A stretch of 64,000 nucleotides of DNA from Flavobacterium sp. IMCC34852 (GTDB lineage: Bacteria > Bacteroidota > Bacteroidia > Flavobacteriales > Flavobacteriaceae). Below are positions 7,981-17,327 of this stretch, one piece after another. The stretch lies in NCBI RefSeq assembly GCF_030643905.1, contig NZ_CP121446.1:372001-436000 (forward strand). Direction: 5' to 3'. The notes beneath the pieces are model-generated. The model saw only the letters and a list, made by a program, of their open reading frames with translations. It was not told where the DNA came from and did not search any database. The position numbers were made by a program, and so were the translations under genes. Each line of letters begins with the position of its first letter. The first letter of the stretch is position 1.

Positions 7981-9624
7981 ATGGCATTAGCGCAAATCAA
8001 TCCAACAAGTACCAACACTTGGGAAAAACTAAACCAACATTACGCTCAAATGAAACACGTTTCTTTAAAAGAAATGTTTGTCAATGACACTGCAAGAGCG
8101 GAAAAATTCAACATTCAGTGGCATGATTTTTTAGTCGATTATTCTAAAAACATCATCAATCCAGAGACTTTAAATCTGCTCCAAGACTTAGCCAAAGAAG
8201 CCCGTTTGGAAGAAGCCATCGCACAATATTTCAACGGTGATACCATCAATCAAACCGAAAATAGAGCCGTTTTACATACCGCTTTGCGTTCTCCCGAAAA
8301 TGCTACTGTTTTAGTCGATGGAGAAAATGTTATTCCGGAGATTTATACGGTAAAAAATAAAATCAAAATTTTCTCTAACGAAGTGATTTCGGGACAAAGA
8401 AAAGGCTTTACCGGTAAAGGCTTTACTGATGTGGTTAATATCGGAATTGGCGGTTCGGACTTAGGCCCGGCCATGGTCGTTGAGGCTTTACAGTTTTACA
8501 AAACGCAATTAACCGTTCATTTTGTGTCCAATGTGGATGGCGATCACGTGAATGAAGTCATCAAAAAACTCAACCCCGAAACGACTCTTTTTGTCATTGC
8601 TTCTAAAACGTTTACCACACAAGAAACACTATCCAATGCTGAAACCATTCGCGCTTGGTTTTTGAAATCAGCGAAACAAGAAGATGTGGCCAAACATTTC
8701 GTTGCCGTTTCTACTAATATCCAAAAAGTAACCGAATTCGGCATCAATCCCGATAACATTTTCCCAATGTGGGATTGGGTTGGCGGTCGTTTTTCACTTT
8801 GGAGTGCCGTTGGGTTGTCTATCAGCTTAGCCATTGGTTTCGACCATTTTGACAATTTATTAAAAGGTGCTCACGAAATGGATGAGCATTTCAAAACTGA
8901 ATCTTTTGATAAAAACATTCCGGTCGTTTTAGCTTTATTAAGCATTTGGTACAATAACTTTTTTGGTGCCGAAAGCGAAGCTTTGATTCCGTATACCCAA
9001 TATTTACAAAAGTTAGCGCCCTATTTGCAACAAGGCATCATGGAAAGCAACGGAAAAAGTATCGGTCGAGACGGAAAACCGGTAAACTACCAAACCGGAA
9101 CCATTATTTGGGGTGAACCGGGAACGAATTCTCAACACGCTTTCTTCCAGTTGATTCACCAAGGCACCAAATTGATTCCAACGGATTTTATTGGTTATGT
9201 AAAACCTTTATACGGTAACCAAGACCATCACGATAAATTGATGTCTAACTTTTTTGCCCAAACTGAAGCGTTGCTAAACGGTAAAACCGAAGCCCAAGTG
9301 AAAGCCGAATTTGAAAAACAAAATATCACCGGCGCAAAAGCAGACTATCTTTTACCATTTAAAGTTTTCGCCGGAAACAAACCCACGAATACTATTTTGA
9401 TTGAGAAATTAACCCCAAAATCATTGGGTTCATTAATCGCGCTTTACGAACATAAAATCTTTGTTCAAGGGGTAATTTGGAACATCTTCAGTTATGACCA
9501 ATGGGGTGTTGAACTGGGTAAACAATTGGCCAATTCTATCTTAGACGAAATTCATTCCGGAACGGTGAAACCACACGACAGCTCTACGGAATTTTTGCTA
9601 AAGCACTTTTTAAAAAATAAATAG
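7981..9624 (+). CDS. pgi: Glucose-6-phosphate isomerase
   Basis: This glycolytic enzyme interconverts glucose-6-phosphate and fructose-6-phosphate. The start at ATG 7981 ([14 protein letters not shown], 547 residues) is preferred to a TTG at 7960 because a -7 promoter element lies at 7947-7954, placing the transcript start near 7961. Family signatures are clear: [16 protein letters not shown] for phosphate binding, [23 protein letters not shown], the active-site stretch [12 protein letters not shown] with [18 protein letters not shown], and the C-terminal [11 protein letters not shown] with the catalytic lysine. Length is that of the long bacterial form. A terminator follows. Confidence 0.97.
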   Translation: MALAQINPTSTNTWEKLNQHYAQMKHVSLKEMFVNDTARAEKFNIQWHDFLVDYSKNIINPETLNLLQDLAKEARLEEAIAQYFNGDTINQTENRAVLHTALRSPENATVLVDGENVIPEIYTVKNKIKIFSNEVISGQRKGFTGKGFTDVVNIGIGGSDLGPAMVVEALQFYKTQLTVHFVSNVDGDHVNEVIKKLNPETTLFVIASKTFTTQETLSNAETIRAWFLKSAKQEDVAKHFVAVSTNIQKVTEFGINPDNIFPMWDWVGGRFSLWSAVGLSISLAIGFDHFDNLLKGAHEMDEHFKTESFDKNIPVVLALLSIWYNNFFGAESEALIPYTQYLQKLAPYLQQGIMESNGKSIGRDGKPVNYQTGTIIWGEPGTNSQHAFFQLIHQGTKLIPTDFIGYVKPLYGNQDHHDKLMSNFFAQTEALLNGKTEAQVKAEFEKQNITGAKADYLLPFKVFAGNKPTNTILIEKLTPKSLGSLIALYEHKIFVQGVIWNIFSYDQWGVELGKQLANSILDEIHSGTVKPHDSSTEFLLKHFLKNK

Positions 9625-9640
9625 CTTAAACAGAACCCAA

Positions 9641-9667
9641 AACCTCGCTAATTCGTGAGGTTTTTTT
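9641..9667 (+). terminator. Intrinsic terminator after pgi
   Basis: AACCTCGC (9641-9648) pairs with GTGAGGTT (9655-9662) with one G-T wobble; seven T follow the stem. Confidence 0.75.
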
Positions 9668-9679
9668 ATGCCTTTTCTT

Positions 9680-9687
9680 TATATTTG
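9680..9687 (+). promoter_or_regulatory. -7 element of the 140-residue membrane protein gene
   Basis: TATATTTG matches TAnnTTTG and lies 19 bases before ATG 9707. No clear -33 TTG. Confidence 0.4.
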
Positions 9688-9706
9688 TTATTCTAAAAAA
9701 TAAACT

Positions 9707-10129
9707 ATGTACCACTTTATTCAAAAATTCCACTCAGGTTGGGCTTATTTAGCGCTGTTATTATTAGTTTTTGCTGTTGTTAATTCGTTTATGGGTATGT
9801 CCTCAAAAAGAGAGTTCACTGCCAAAGACCGAAAAATTGCCTTGTTTGGTTTGATTGCAACTCACGTACAATTATTAGTTGGATTGATTCTTTATTTTGT
9901 TTCTCCTCTTGGGCATGCTTTATTAGGCGAAATGAAAGATTCAGCTGCTCGATTAACTTCTTTAGAACATCCGTTAATCAATATCATTGCTATTGTTTTA
10001 ATCACTATAGGTTGGTCAAAACACAAAAAAGGAGAAACTAACACGGCCAAATTCAAATCGATTGCTGTTTTTTACGGCATTGGATTGCTTTTGATTTTGA
10101 GTCGAATCCCATGGAAAATGTGGTTCTAA
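9707..10129 (+). CDS. Four-helix inner-membrane protein of unknown function
   Basis: The 140-residue protein has four hydrophobic segments (about residues 14-31, 46-64, 90-104 and 120-135) and almost no soluble part. Several histidines lie near segment ends (FHSG at 9, THVQ around 53, SLEHP around 87, SKHKK), which suggests possible haem or metal binding; relatives in Flavobacteriia are, as I recall, sometimes labelled cytochrome b-like, but this is not proved by the sequence. It is flanked on both sides by intrinsic terminators and carries its own -7 element, so it is monocistronic. Confidence 0.75.
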   Translation: MYHFIQKFHSGWAYLALLLLVFAVVNSFMGMSSKREFTAKDRKIALFGLIATHVQLLVGLILYFVSPLGHALLGEMKDSAARLTSLEHPLINIIAIVLITIGWSKHKKGETNTAKFKSIAVFYGIGLLLILSRIPWKMWF

Positions 10130-10138
10130 AAAATAACT

Positions 10139-10162
10139 AAAGTCCTGAAAAGGACTTTTTTT
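10139..10162 (+). terminator. Intrinsic terminator
   Basis: AAAGTCCT (10139-10146), GAAA loop, AGGACTTT (10151-10158), then further T residues. Perfect 8-bp stem with a GNRA-type tetraloop. Confidence 0.8.
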
Positions 10163-10172
10163 ATCAAGGTAT

Positions 10173-10188
10173 GGTTTTTGCAAAAACC
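10173..10188. promoter_or_regulatory. 16-bp perfect palindrome upstream of rlpA-like gene
   Basis: GGTTTTTGCAAAAACC is self-complementary over its whole length and lies 25 bases before the ATG at 10213. It could be an operator; no partner protein can be named. Confidence 0.3.
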
Positions 10189-10212
10189 CATTTATTAATC
10201 AAAATATTCTTT

Positions 10213-10764
10213 ATGAATACCAAAATAACCTCTTTCTTGTTTGTCTTGATGACTTCCTTTTTTTTGTTAGCCTTTTCTTCTCGAAATCCGCAACAAAAAG
10301 AAAAGCCACAGGAAAAACCTAAAGAAAAAACAACCACAGTTAAAGACAATAAAGACAAAACCAAAACGGTTATCAAAACCGACACCGTTGCGGCAAAAGA
10401 AGTTCCGGTGATTAAAGAAACCGATACGCTTCAAATTGACCCAAATTCAAAACTAAAAATTTATAAAAAAAACGCTCACGCCTCTTACTATCACAATAAA
10501 TTCAACGGCAGAAGAACTGCCAGCGGCAAGCGTTTTGACAACAATAAATACACCGCCGCTCACAAAAAATTACCTTTCGGCACCATAGTAAAAGTAACTA
10601 ATGAGGCCAACGGAAAATCAGTTGTAGTAGAAATTACCGATCGCGGTCCTTTCTCCAAAGTACGTGAAATCGACTTAAGCCGCAGGGCTTTTATGGATAT
10701 TGCCAGCAACAAAAAATCAGGGATGGTAATCGTAAAAATCGAAGTGGTGGAAGAACCCAAATAA
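10213..10764 (+). CDS. RlpA-like double-psi beta-barrel protein
   Basis: The start at ATG 10213 gives a signal peptide (MNTKITSFLFVLMTSFFLLAFS); an ATG-like frame opening further up at 10171 overlaps a palindrome and lacks support. The 183-residue product has a lysine/glutamate/threonine-rich linker (about residues 25-75) and then an RlpA domain starting HASYYHNKFNGRRTASG, with the conserved TAAHKKLPFGTIVKVTN and ITDRGPF motifs. RlpA-type domains act on or bind peptidoglycan strands lacking stem peptides; lytic activity here is inferred from the family. The gene ends directly against the convergent CYTH gene. Confidence 0.85.
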   Translation: MNTKITSFLFVLMTSFFLLAFSSRNPQQKEKPQEKPKEKTTTVKDNKDKTKTVIKTDTVAAKEVPVIKETDTLQIDPNSKLKIYKKNAHASYYHNKFNGRRTASGKRFDNNKYTAAHKKLPFGTIVKVTNEANGKSVVVEITDRGPFSKVREIDLSRRAFMDIASNKKSGMVIVKIEVVEEPK

Positions 10765-11232
10765 CTACCAATCAGCAAACGGTTTTTTGCTCAAATATGC
10801 GTTATAATAACGCTCGTCATTGGTTACTTCTTGGCCCAACCAATTTGGTTTTTCAAAGGTTTCTGATTCCGATTCGAGCTCGATTTCGGCTATAACCAAT
10901 CCTTCATTGGCTCCCGAAAAAATATCGACTTCATAAATATGTTGACCGACTTTGACTTCGTAACGGACTTTGTCAATAATACCGCTTTCACAGATTTTCA
11001 GTAAGGCTTCGGCGTCTATCAAACTGATTTCCCTTTCCCATTCCAAACGCGTCATGCCGTTGGCGCTGCTTTTTCCTTTGATGGTTAAATACCCTTTATC
11101 GCCTTTAATTCGGATACGAACGGTTCTGTCGGGATTGGAACTCAAATAACCTTGTACTATTCGCTTTTGCGAAAAAGATTCGTTAATAAAATCATTAGAA
11201 AGCACTAAAAATTTACGCTCTATTTCAATCAT
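10765..11232 (-). CDS. CYTH domain protein (adenylate cyclase-like / triphosphate tunnel family)
   Basis: The start at 11232 gives MIEIERKFLV, the canonical ExExK signature at the very N-terminus of CYTH proteins; an upstream frame extension would overlap the divergent gene. The 155-residue protein continues with RTVRIRIKGDKGYLTIKG and LEWEREIS, charged strands that line the triphosphate tunnel, and ends with LGQEVTNDERYYNAYLS, as in bacterial class IV-like members. It probably hydrolyses or cyclises a triphosphate substrate; which one cannot be told. It converges with the RlpA-like gene with no gap and diverges from the Gcr-like gene across 89 bases. Confidence 0.88.
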   Translation of the reverse strand: MIEIERKFLVLSNDFINESFSQKRIVQGYLSSNPDRTVRIRIKGDKGYLTIKGKSSANGMTRLEWEREISLIDAEALLKICESGIIDKVRYEVKVGQHIYEVDIFSGANEGLVIAEIELESESETFEKPNWLGQEVTNDERYYNAYLSKKPFADW

Positions 11233-11321
11233 TCTTCGCTTATATTTTAGGAGCAAGTTAATAAATATATACCTTGAAAATTGTATTTTTACGAGAATCT
11301 TAATCGCCAAAATTTTTGGGA

Positions 11322-13349
11322 ATGAAATTGTACCGCCATAAAACGCCAATTTATAATTTAGCCGATTTATTTCGCTTGTACTTTGACCAAAACGGTTATC
11401 AATCGAATGATCGTTTGTTGTTTTTGGTGGATTTGGTGCAGTTTTTTCGACCCAATGATCCTAAGAAAGAAAATATTGTTTCCTTAAAATCGCTTTTAGA
11501 TTATTTAGAAGCGAATCCGGCCATGACCGAGCAATTGAAACTGTATTTAGCCGAAGTGCTTTTGCAAAGAAAATTCGGCAGAATGCTTTCTGACACCGGA
11601 ATTTTAAGAGATTCCGACTTTACCTACGAAGTCAAAAAACGCCTTTTTGCCAAAATACTCCCTTTCCAACCGGAAAAAGACACTTTGGAATTTGTTCTGA
11701 ACCAAGTATTCTTTAAAAGTTCCGACCCAATATGGATAGCCCGAATTCCGTTTGAAGAATTACAAAAACTCTTTGATATTATTGGTTTAGAAACCATTTA
11801 TGAATCGGTCGCCGAACAATCAGTATTGTCCGAAGTTATGAACGCAATGGGTTTAATTTCCCAAAGAATGAGCGGCAGAGCGATGGAAACCGATGTCATC
11901 AAAATGGTTCCGGAATACGACGATTTGGAAAGTCCGTTTGTGGCTTTTGAGAACGAGCTCAATTTTATTTTGGCCAAAATCAGAAACGGTGAAAATCATT
12001 TTATTGCTTCAGAAGATTTGAATTACAAACAATTGATGCTTCTTCACAAACAGTGTGAGGATTATGTTGATAAAGCCTTTGGCAACAGTTCTAAATTTGG
12101 AATCTCTTTAAAAGTAAATCAGAGTTTGCTTCGTATTCGCCAACAGTTACACCGAATGAAAGTGCTGATTTCCACTTTGGTCGTTAACAAACCTTCCGAT
12201 AAAAAAAACAATTCAATTTTATTGTTATTGCGATTGATTAAATACAACTGTCAGAAAAACAATGTACGGCAGCTAATCAATGAAAGTACCCAATTGATAT
12301 CTTATGAAATCACACAACATACTGCCAAAACAGGAGAACATTACATAACCGAAAGCCGTTCTGAATATTTTGCCATGCTTAAGGCAGCGGTTGGTGGCGG
12401 ATTCATAGTAGGGATTTTGTGCATCATTAAATTATTATTTTCTAAAATTGAAACCAGTGGTTTTGGCCATGCTTTTTACTACAGCTTGAATTATTCCTTA
12501 GGTTTTATCGCTATTTATTTGATGGGTTACACTTTGGCCACCAAACAACCGGCGATGACCGCAGCAACCTTAATAAAAGCCTTGGAAAGTGGGATGAAAA
12601 AGCACCACAACTCCGAAAACAAACACGGTTCTTTTGCCCAACTCTTTGCGCGCTTGTTCCGTTCCCAATTTATAGCCTTTGTAGGCAATGTTTTTATGGC
12701 TTTCCCCGTTTCGATGTTGGGCATTTGGTTGATTGATTACTTTTTTGACTACAATATTGCTTTTGAAAAGTCCTCAAAACTACTGTTTGATTTGTCGCCA
12801 ATACATTCTGCGGCTTTGTTTCATGCAGCCATTGCAGGTGTATTTTTATTCTTATCCGGAATTATATCGGGGAATGTTTCCAACAGAAATAAGCACAATC
12901 AAGTGTATTATCGCATCAAAGAACATCCGGTTTTAAAACAAAACTTAGGAATTGTCAGAACCAATGCTATTGCCAAATGGTTTGAAAACCATTGGCCCGG
13001 TGTGGTATCCAATGGGTGGTTTGGTGTTTTTTTAGGCAGCACGGCTTCACTGGGCATTTTTCTCGGATTGAACATTGACATTCGCCACATTACTTTTGCC
13101 AGCGGCAATTTTGCTTTGGGTTTGTACGGCGCCGATTTCTTTGTGGATTGGTCTACTATTGTTTGGGCAATTATCGGAATCGGGCTGATTGGTTTTGTCA
13201 ATTTCGCGGTCAGTTTTTCTTTGTCTCTCGGACTGGCTTTTCGTTCTCGAAATATTCCGCTCTCTGAATTGCGCTTTTTATTCAGTTCGACTTGGGTTTA
13301 TTTTAAAAGTCGTCCGACTGCTTTTTTCTTTCCGGTAAAAGACAAATAA
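11322..13349 (+). CDS. Gcr-type 'site-specific recombinase' family membrane protein
   Basis: The 675-residue product (ATG 11322 preferred to TTG 11316) resembles the family annotated as site-specific recombinase after Neisseria Gcr (COG4389). The N-terminal half is soluble and helix-rich (LLDYLEANP, LAEVLLQRKFGRML), while the C-terminal half from about residue 345 has around six or seven hydrophobic membrane segments, including GFIVGILCIIKLLF and the glycine-rich SLGIFLGLNIDI. No serine or tyrosine recombinase catalytic motif is visible, so the recombinase name is historic and should not be read as a proven activity. It lies one base ahead of dinB, implying co-transcription. Confidence 0.72.
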   Translation: MKLYRHKTPIYNLADLFRLYFDQNGYQSNDRLLFLVDLVQFFRPNDPKKENIVSLKSLLDYLEANPAMTEQLKLYLAEVLLQRKFGRMLSDTGILRDSDFTYEVKKRLFAKILPFQPEKDTLEFVLNQVFFKSSDPIWIARIPFEELQKLFDIIGLETIYESVAEQSVLSEVMNAMGLISQRMSGRAMETDVIKMVPEYDDLESPFVAFENELNFILAKIRNGENHFIASEDLNYKQLMLLHKQCEDYVDKAFGNSSKFGISLKVNQSLLRIRQQLHRMKVLISTLVVNKPSDKKNNSILLLLRLIKYNCQKNNVRQLINESTQLISYEITQHTAKTGEHYITESRSEYFAMLKAAVGGGFIVGILCIIKLLFSKIETSGFGHAFYYSLNYSLGFIAIYLMGYTLATKQPAMTAATLIKALESGMKKHHNSENKHGSFAQLFARLFRSQFIAFVGNVFMAFPVSMLGIWLIDYFFDYNIAFEKSSKLLFDLSPIHSAALFHAAIAGVFLFLSGIISGNVSNRNKHNQVYYRIKEHPVLKQNLGIVRTNAIAKWFENHWPGVVSNGWFGVFLGSTASLGIFLGLNIDIRHITFASGNFALGLYGADFFVDWSTIVWAIIGIGLIGFVNFAVSFSLSLGLAFRSRNIPLSELRFLFSSTWVYFKSRPTAFFFPVKDK

Positions 13350-13350
13350 A

Positions 13351-14433
13351 ATGGAATCCGAAGTCACTTATCGAAAAATTATCCACATCGATATGGATGC
13401 CTTTTATGCTTCTGTAGAGCAAATGGACAATCCTGAACTCAAAGGAAAACCATTGGCTGTTGGCGGAAGCGAAGTTCGTGGCGTAGTTTCAGCGGCGAGT
13501 TATGAAGCGCGAAAGTTTGGCGTTCGATCGGCTATGAGTGGGATTCAAGCCAAACGCAATTGCCCCGATTTGATTTTTGTCCGACCCCGATTTGACCGCT
13601 ACAAAGAAATTTCTAAAAAGATTCGGAAAATCTTTCACGAATACACCGATTTGGTCGAACCGCTATCATTAGACGAAGCTTATTTGGATGTAACCCAAAA
13701 TAAAAAAGGCAATCCCAGCGCGACTTTAATTGCTCAGGAAATCAGACAACGTATTTTTGAAGAAGTAGGTTTGACTGCTTCTGCGGGAATTTCGGTGAAT
13801 AAATTTGTGGCCAAAATTGCCAGCGATTACAACAAACCCAACGGGCAAAAAACGGTCAATCCCGAAGAAGTGGAATCTTTTTTGGAAAACTTAGACATCA
13901 AAAAGTTCTACGGCATTGGCAAAGTTACCACGGAGAGAATGTACCATTTGGGCATTTTTACAGGAAAGGATTTGAAATCAAAATCAGCCGAATTTCTGGA
14001 AGAACATTTCAGCAAAAGCGGTTTGCATTTTTACAACATTGTTCGCGGCATTCACAACAGTGCGGTGAAACCCAATCGCATCGCCAAATCAGTTGCGGCC
14101 GAACATACCTTTAACGAAAACCTGACTTCGGAAATCTTTATGGTGGAAAAGTTAGAACGCATCGCCAACGAGCTAGAAAACCGATTAAAGAAATACAACA
14201 TCTCCGGAAAAACCGTAACACTCAAAATCAAATACAGCGATTTTACAACCCAAACGCGCAGTAAGACTTTGCCTTACTTTATTTCGGATAAAGGATTGCT
14301 GTTAGAGACCGCCAAAGAGCTGTTGTTTCAGGAACGAATGAAAGAATCTGTACGACTGCTTGGCATTTCTTTGAATAATTTAAATACCGAAATCAAAAAG
14401 ACGGTTGTGGTACAATTGAAGTTTGAGTTTTAA
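13351..14433 (+). CDS. dinB: DNA polymerase IV (Y family)
   Basis: This translesion polymerase copies damaged DNA with low fidelity. The 360-residue protein has the Y-family palm motifs: HIDMDAFYASVE (metal ligand D14, with D16) and PLSLDEAYLDVT (D108, E109), the SYEARKFGVRSAM steric and fingers segment, helix-hairpin-helix thumb GIGKVTTERMYHLGI, and a little-finger domain ending in VVVQLKFEF. It has no obvious C-terminal beta-clamp QLxLF peptide, although the tail VQLKFEF is a plausible variant. It is probably transcribed with the preceding membrane-protein gene, and a bidirectional terminator follows. Confidence 0.95.
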   Translation: MESEVTYRKIIHIDMDAFYASVEQMDNPELKGKPLAVGGSEVRGVVSAASYEARKFGVRSAMSGIQAKRNCPDLIFVRPRFDRYKEISKKIRKIFHEYTDLVEPLSLDEAYLDVTQNKKGNPSATLIAQEIRQRIFEEVGLTASAGISVNKFVAKIASDYNKPNGQKTVNPEEVESFLENLDIKKFYGIGKVTTERMYHLGIFTGKDLKSKSAEFLEEHFSKSGLHFYNIVRGIHNSAVKPNRIAKSVAAEHTFNENLTSEIFMVEKLERIANELENRLKKYNISGKTVTLKIKYSDFTTQTRSKTLPYFISDKGLLLETAKELLFQERMKESVRLLGISLNNLNTEIKKTVVVQLKFEF

Positions 14434-14441
14434 GCCATAAA

Positions 14442-14470
14442 AAAACCAGCCCGAAAGCTGGTTTATTTTT
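14442..14470. terminator. Bidirectional terminator between dinB and the Bax inhibitor-1 gene
   Basis: AAACCAGC and GCTGGTTT (14443-14450 with 14457-14464) form a perfect 8-bp stem with loop CCGAAA; A-rich and T-rich flanks allow use on both strands between convergent genes. Confidence 0.8.
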
Positions 14471-14484
14471 ATATAAGTTGAGCA

Positions 14485-15249
14485 TTAATCTCTACTCGAC
14501 AATTTAGATAACAATCTCAAGAATTCGATGTACAACCAAACTAAGGTAATCATCAATCCCATGGCGCCATACCATTCCATGTATTTTGGCATTTTTTGTT
14601 CAACACCTTTTTCGATTTGGTCGAAGTCTAAAAATAAATTTAAGGCGGCAATTACAATTACAAATACACTAATTCCGATACTAATCATAGAATTCCCGTG
14701 GTGAACCGGTGTAAAACTGGTAAACATCGACAACAACCATGAAATCAAATAATAAGTCGCAATGGCTAAAGTCGCTGCCAAAACAACCGATCTGAATTTG
14801 TCATTCACTTTTACGATACCGTATTTGTATAATCCGAAACAAACCATAAACGTAACAAACGTACAACTCACGGCTTGAATTACGATTCCGGGATACATCA
14901 CTTCAAAAATAGCCGAAATCCCTCCAATAAAAAGGCCTTCAAATATGGCATAACCTGGTGCTAAATAAGTCGATGCTTGTGGCTTGAAAGTAGCAATCAA
15001 GACCAAAACGAATCCAACAATGGCACCGCCAATGGTTAATATCATTGGATTCTGACCATTAAAAGTCATAATCCATGTGATTGCAGCACTGGCAACCAAT
15101 AAAACCAACATCAAGAAACTCTTATTAATCGTTCCGGAAACGGTCATGGTTTGGCTGTAATCAATAATTCTTGCTTCGTGCACTACTTCATCGGCACGAG
15201 AAGTATTTGAAAAAGTTTTGTTTTTAAAAAACGGATTATTTGAATTCAT
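14485..15249 (-). CDS. Bax inhibitor-1 / YccA family membrane protein
   Basis: The 254-residue protein has a hydrophilic N-terminus of about 40 residues and then seven closely packed hydrophobic helices, the layout of the TMBIM/BI-1 family. Motifs include IFEGLFIGGISAIFE in the middle and LNLFLDFDQIEKG near the end, where the acidic residues of the pH-sensing pore region of characterised homologues (BsYetJ) occur. Bacterial members are thought to be pH-sensitive calcium leak channels; in this organism the role is inferred from the family only. It is followed on the same strand side by the pyk gene upstream. Confidence 0.88.
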   Translation of the reverse strand: MNSNNPFFKNKTFSNTSRADEVVHEARIIDYSQTMTVSGTINKSFLMLVLLVASAAITWIMTFNGQNPMILTIGGAIVGFVLVLIATFKPQASTYLAPGYAIFEGLFIGGISAIFEVMYPGIVIQAVSCTFVTFMVCFGLYKYGIVKVNDKFRSVVLAATLAIATYYLISWLLSMFTSFTPVHHGNSMISIGISVFVIVIAALNLFLDFDQIEKGVEQKMPKYMEWYGAMGLMITLVWLYIEFLRLLSKLSSRD

Positions 15250-15292
15250 AGTGTTTGTTTTTAAAAAAAATTAAAGTCTAAAAATACTAAAA

Positions 15293-16723
15293 TTATTCTA
15301 TTTCAGAGACTCTCAAGGTATTTACCATTCCTTTATCGGCTACCGGCATGGCGGCCAGGTTGATGAGCATATCGCCTTTTTTTACATAGCCCTTTTCTTT
15401 GGCAATATCATTAACATCGCCTACGGTATCATCAGTACTTACAAATTTGTCATAGAAAAATGCATTTACGCCCCAAAGTAAATTCAATTGGGTTAAGATT
15501 CTTTTATTTGAAGTATACACTAAGATATGCGCTTTAGGTCTCCAGGCCGAAATTTGGAAAGCCGTATAACCACTATTAGTCAAAGTAGAAATTGCTTTCG
15601 CCTTAATTTCATTCGCCATAATCGCTGCGTGATAACAAATCGACTTCGTAATAAAACGTTTTGTTCTAACGTGAGGTGGATTTTGCGGCACATTGATTAA
15701 TGGTGAATCTTCCACCGCTTCAATGATTTGGGTCATTTTTTCGATAACTTCCACCGGATAATTCCCTACTGACGTTTCTCCTGAAAGCATTACCGCATCG
15801 GCACCATCCATAACAGAATTCGCAACGTCATTTACCTCAGCACGTGTTGGTGTTAAACTGGTAATCATTGTTTCCATCATTTGTGTAGCTACAATTACCG
15901 GAATACGAGCTGTTTTGGCTCTATGAATTAATTTCTTTTGAATCAATGGCACTTCATGCGCCGGAATTTCTACTCCAAGGTCACCACGAGCTACCATCAA
16001 ACCGTCACAAAAGGCTACGATTTTATCAATATTTTCCACCGCTTCCGGTTTTTCAATTTTGGCCACAATCGGAATTTTATAAGAAGAATGTTTGGCAATC
16101 AAATCTTGTAATTCTTCTAAATCTTTTGGCGTTCTCACAAAAGAAAGCGCTATCCAATCTACTTCTTGTTCGATAGCAAATAAGGCGTCTTTAATGTCTT
16201 TTTTGGTCAATGCCGGTAAAGACACTTTGGTTTGCGGCAAGTTTACTCCTTTTTTGGATTTCAGCGGTCCTCCTTGAATTACTTTACAAATGACTTCGGT
16301 GGTACCGTTGGTTTCCAAAGCTTCAAAGATGAGTTTTCCGTCATCTAACAAAATTCGCTCTCCGGGATTCACGTCTTGAGGGAAAGATAAATAGTTCATA
16401 TAAACGCGCTCCTTGCTTCCCGGAACATCTTCGGCCGTTTGGAAGGTAATGATATCACCCGGATTTACTACTACATCTTCCTTCATCACCCCCACGCGAA
16501 GTTTCGGACCTTGTAAATCGGCCAAGATAGCCGTAGTATATCCAAACTCATCGTTCAATTCACGGATTATATCTATTCTTTCTTTTACATCGGCATAATC
16601 GGCATGGGAGAAATTGATGCGAAATACGTTCACTCCTGCGTCAATCATTTTTTTAATCACTTCTTTCGAACTACAAGCAGGACCAAGCGTGGCTACAATT
16701 TTAGTTTTTTTTCTTGTTGGCAT
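15293..16723 (-). CDS. pyk: Pyruvate kinase
   Basis: The final glycolytic enzyme transfers phosphate from phosphoenolpyruvate to ADP. The 476-residue protein has all expected blocks: KIVATLGPACSS at the N-terminus, FRINFSHADY, the B domain after ADLQGPKLRVG, catalytic VAKIEKPEAVENID, the MVARGDLGVEIP metal-binding motif, ATQMMETMI, and DVANSVMDGADAVMLSGETSVG. The C-terminal allosteric domain ends abruptly in RVSEIE. The gene lies five bases after the IPExxxVDY gene, a neighbourhood commonly seen in Flavobacteriia, and is probably co-transcribed with it. Confidence 0.97.
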   Translation of the reverse strand: MPTRKKTKIVATLGPACSSKEVIKKMIDAGVNVFRINFSHADYADVKERIDIIRELNDEFGYTTAILADLQGPKLRVGVMKEDVVVNPGDIITFQTAEDVPGSKERVYMNYLSFPQDVNPGERILLDDGKLIFEALETNGTTEVICKVIQGGPLKSKKGVNLPQTKVSLPALTKKDIKDALFAIEQEVDWIALSFVRTPKDLEELQDLIAKHSSYKIPIVAKIEKPEAVENIDKIVAFCDGLMVARGDLGVEIPAHEVPLIQKKLIHRAKTARIPVIVATQMMETMITSLTPTRAEVNDVANSVMDGADAVMLSGETSVGNYPVEVIEKMTQIIEAVEDSPLINVPQNPPHVRTKRFITKSICYHAAIMANEIKAKAISTLTNSGYTAFQISAWRPKAHILVYTSNKRILTQLNLLWGVNAFFYDKFVSTDDTVGDVNDIAKEKGYVKKGDMLINLAAMPVADKGMVNTLRVSEIE

Positions 16724-16728
16724 TATCC

Positions 16729-17214
16729 TTAAAAAATTAAATTATTTTTTGATTTTATTTTTTCAGCTTCTACGGCGTAAACCGTACTCACTCTGACTAT
16801 TTTTTTTACACTGCTGATTATTTTTGAAATATCAACTGCTACTTCGCCATTTTCGATTTTTAAAAAGTAATCCACTTTTTTAAACTCGGGAATCAGATAG
16901 ATTTTGGGCGTAAATTCGTTGCTGCTTTCGGCAAATAATCCTTGATTGTTATTTTCCGCTGCAACTACAGCATCATTTTGATTTTGAACCAAACTCCAGG
17001 CTATGTCCTTATCATCTTCAAAAAAAAACCTCGTTAATTGGGTTTCCCCGTCTTTGTTGCTGATGTGAATATCACAACTGCTTTTTTTGAGATTAATGGG
17101 TAAATTTTGATTGATGTAATAAGCTAACCGATAATCTTCTAACGGAGAATGTATCGCAATCAGTTGATAATCTATCTCATCAAACTCTTCAATAGGCAAT
17201 TTATGAACAGTCAT
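16729..17214 (-). CDS. IPExxxVDY family protein
   Basis: The 161-residue protein carries the signature that names this Bacteroidota family, IPEFKKVDYFLKIE, close to its C-terminus. The start at 17214 (MTVHKLPIEEFDEIDYQLIAIHS) is preferred; a longer frame opening at 17271 adds 19 residues over a region with palindromes. The protein is soluble and acidic with no known catalytic motif. It is almost always found next to pyruvate kinase and RNase III, as here, but its function is unknown to me. Confidence 0.9.
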   Translation of the reverse strand: MTVHKLPIEEFDEIDYQLIAIHSPLEDYRLAYYINQNLPINLKKSSCDIHISNKDGETQLTRFFFEDDKDIAWSLVQNQNDAVVAAENNNQGLFAESSNEFTPKIYLIPEFKKVDYFLKIENGEVAVDISKIISSVKKIVRVSTVYAVEAEKIKSKNNLIF

Positions 17215-17264
17215 ATTTTGCAATTTAAGTTGTAAATATACTATATCTGACACAGATTTTAACC

Positions 17265-17280
17265 AACTCAATATTGAGTT
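17265..17280. promoter_or_regulatory. 16-bp perfect palindrome between rnc and the IPExxxVDY gene
   Basis: AACTCAATATTGAGTT is fully self-complementary and is followed by two AACGTT copies (17281-17286 and 17300-17305). It sits 50 bases upstream of the IPExxxVDY start on the minus strand and could be an operator or an mRNA hairpin; it lacks a T-run. Confidence 0.3.
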
Positions 17281-17327
17281 AACGTTATTTTATGAACGAA
17301 AACGTTGTAGTTTTTTGAGAATCTGTA

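Noticed and set aside
11322..13349. Calling the Gcr-like gene a mobile-element recombinase.
   Set aside because: No serine or tyrosine recombinase motif, several membrane helices, and no element ends nearby; the family name is historic.
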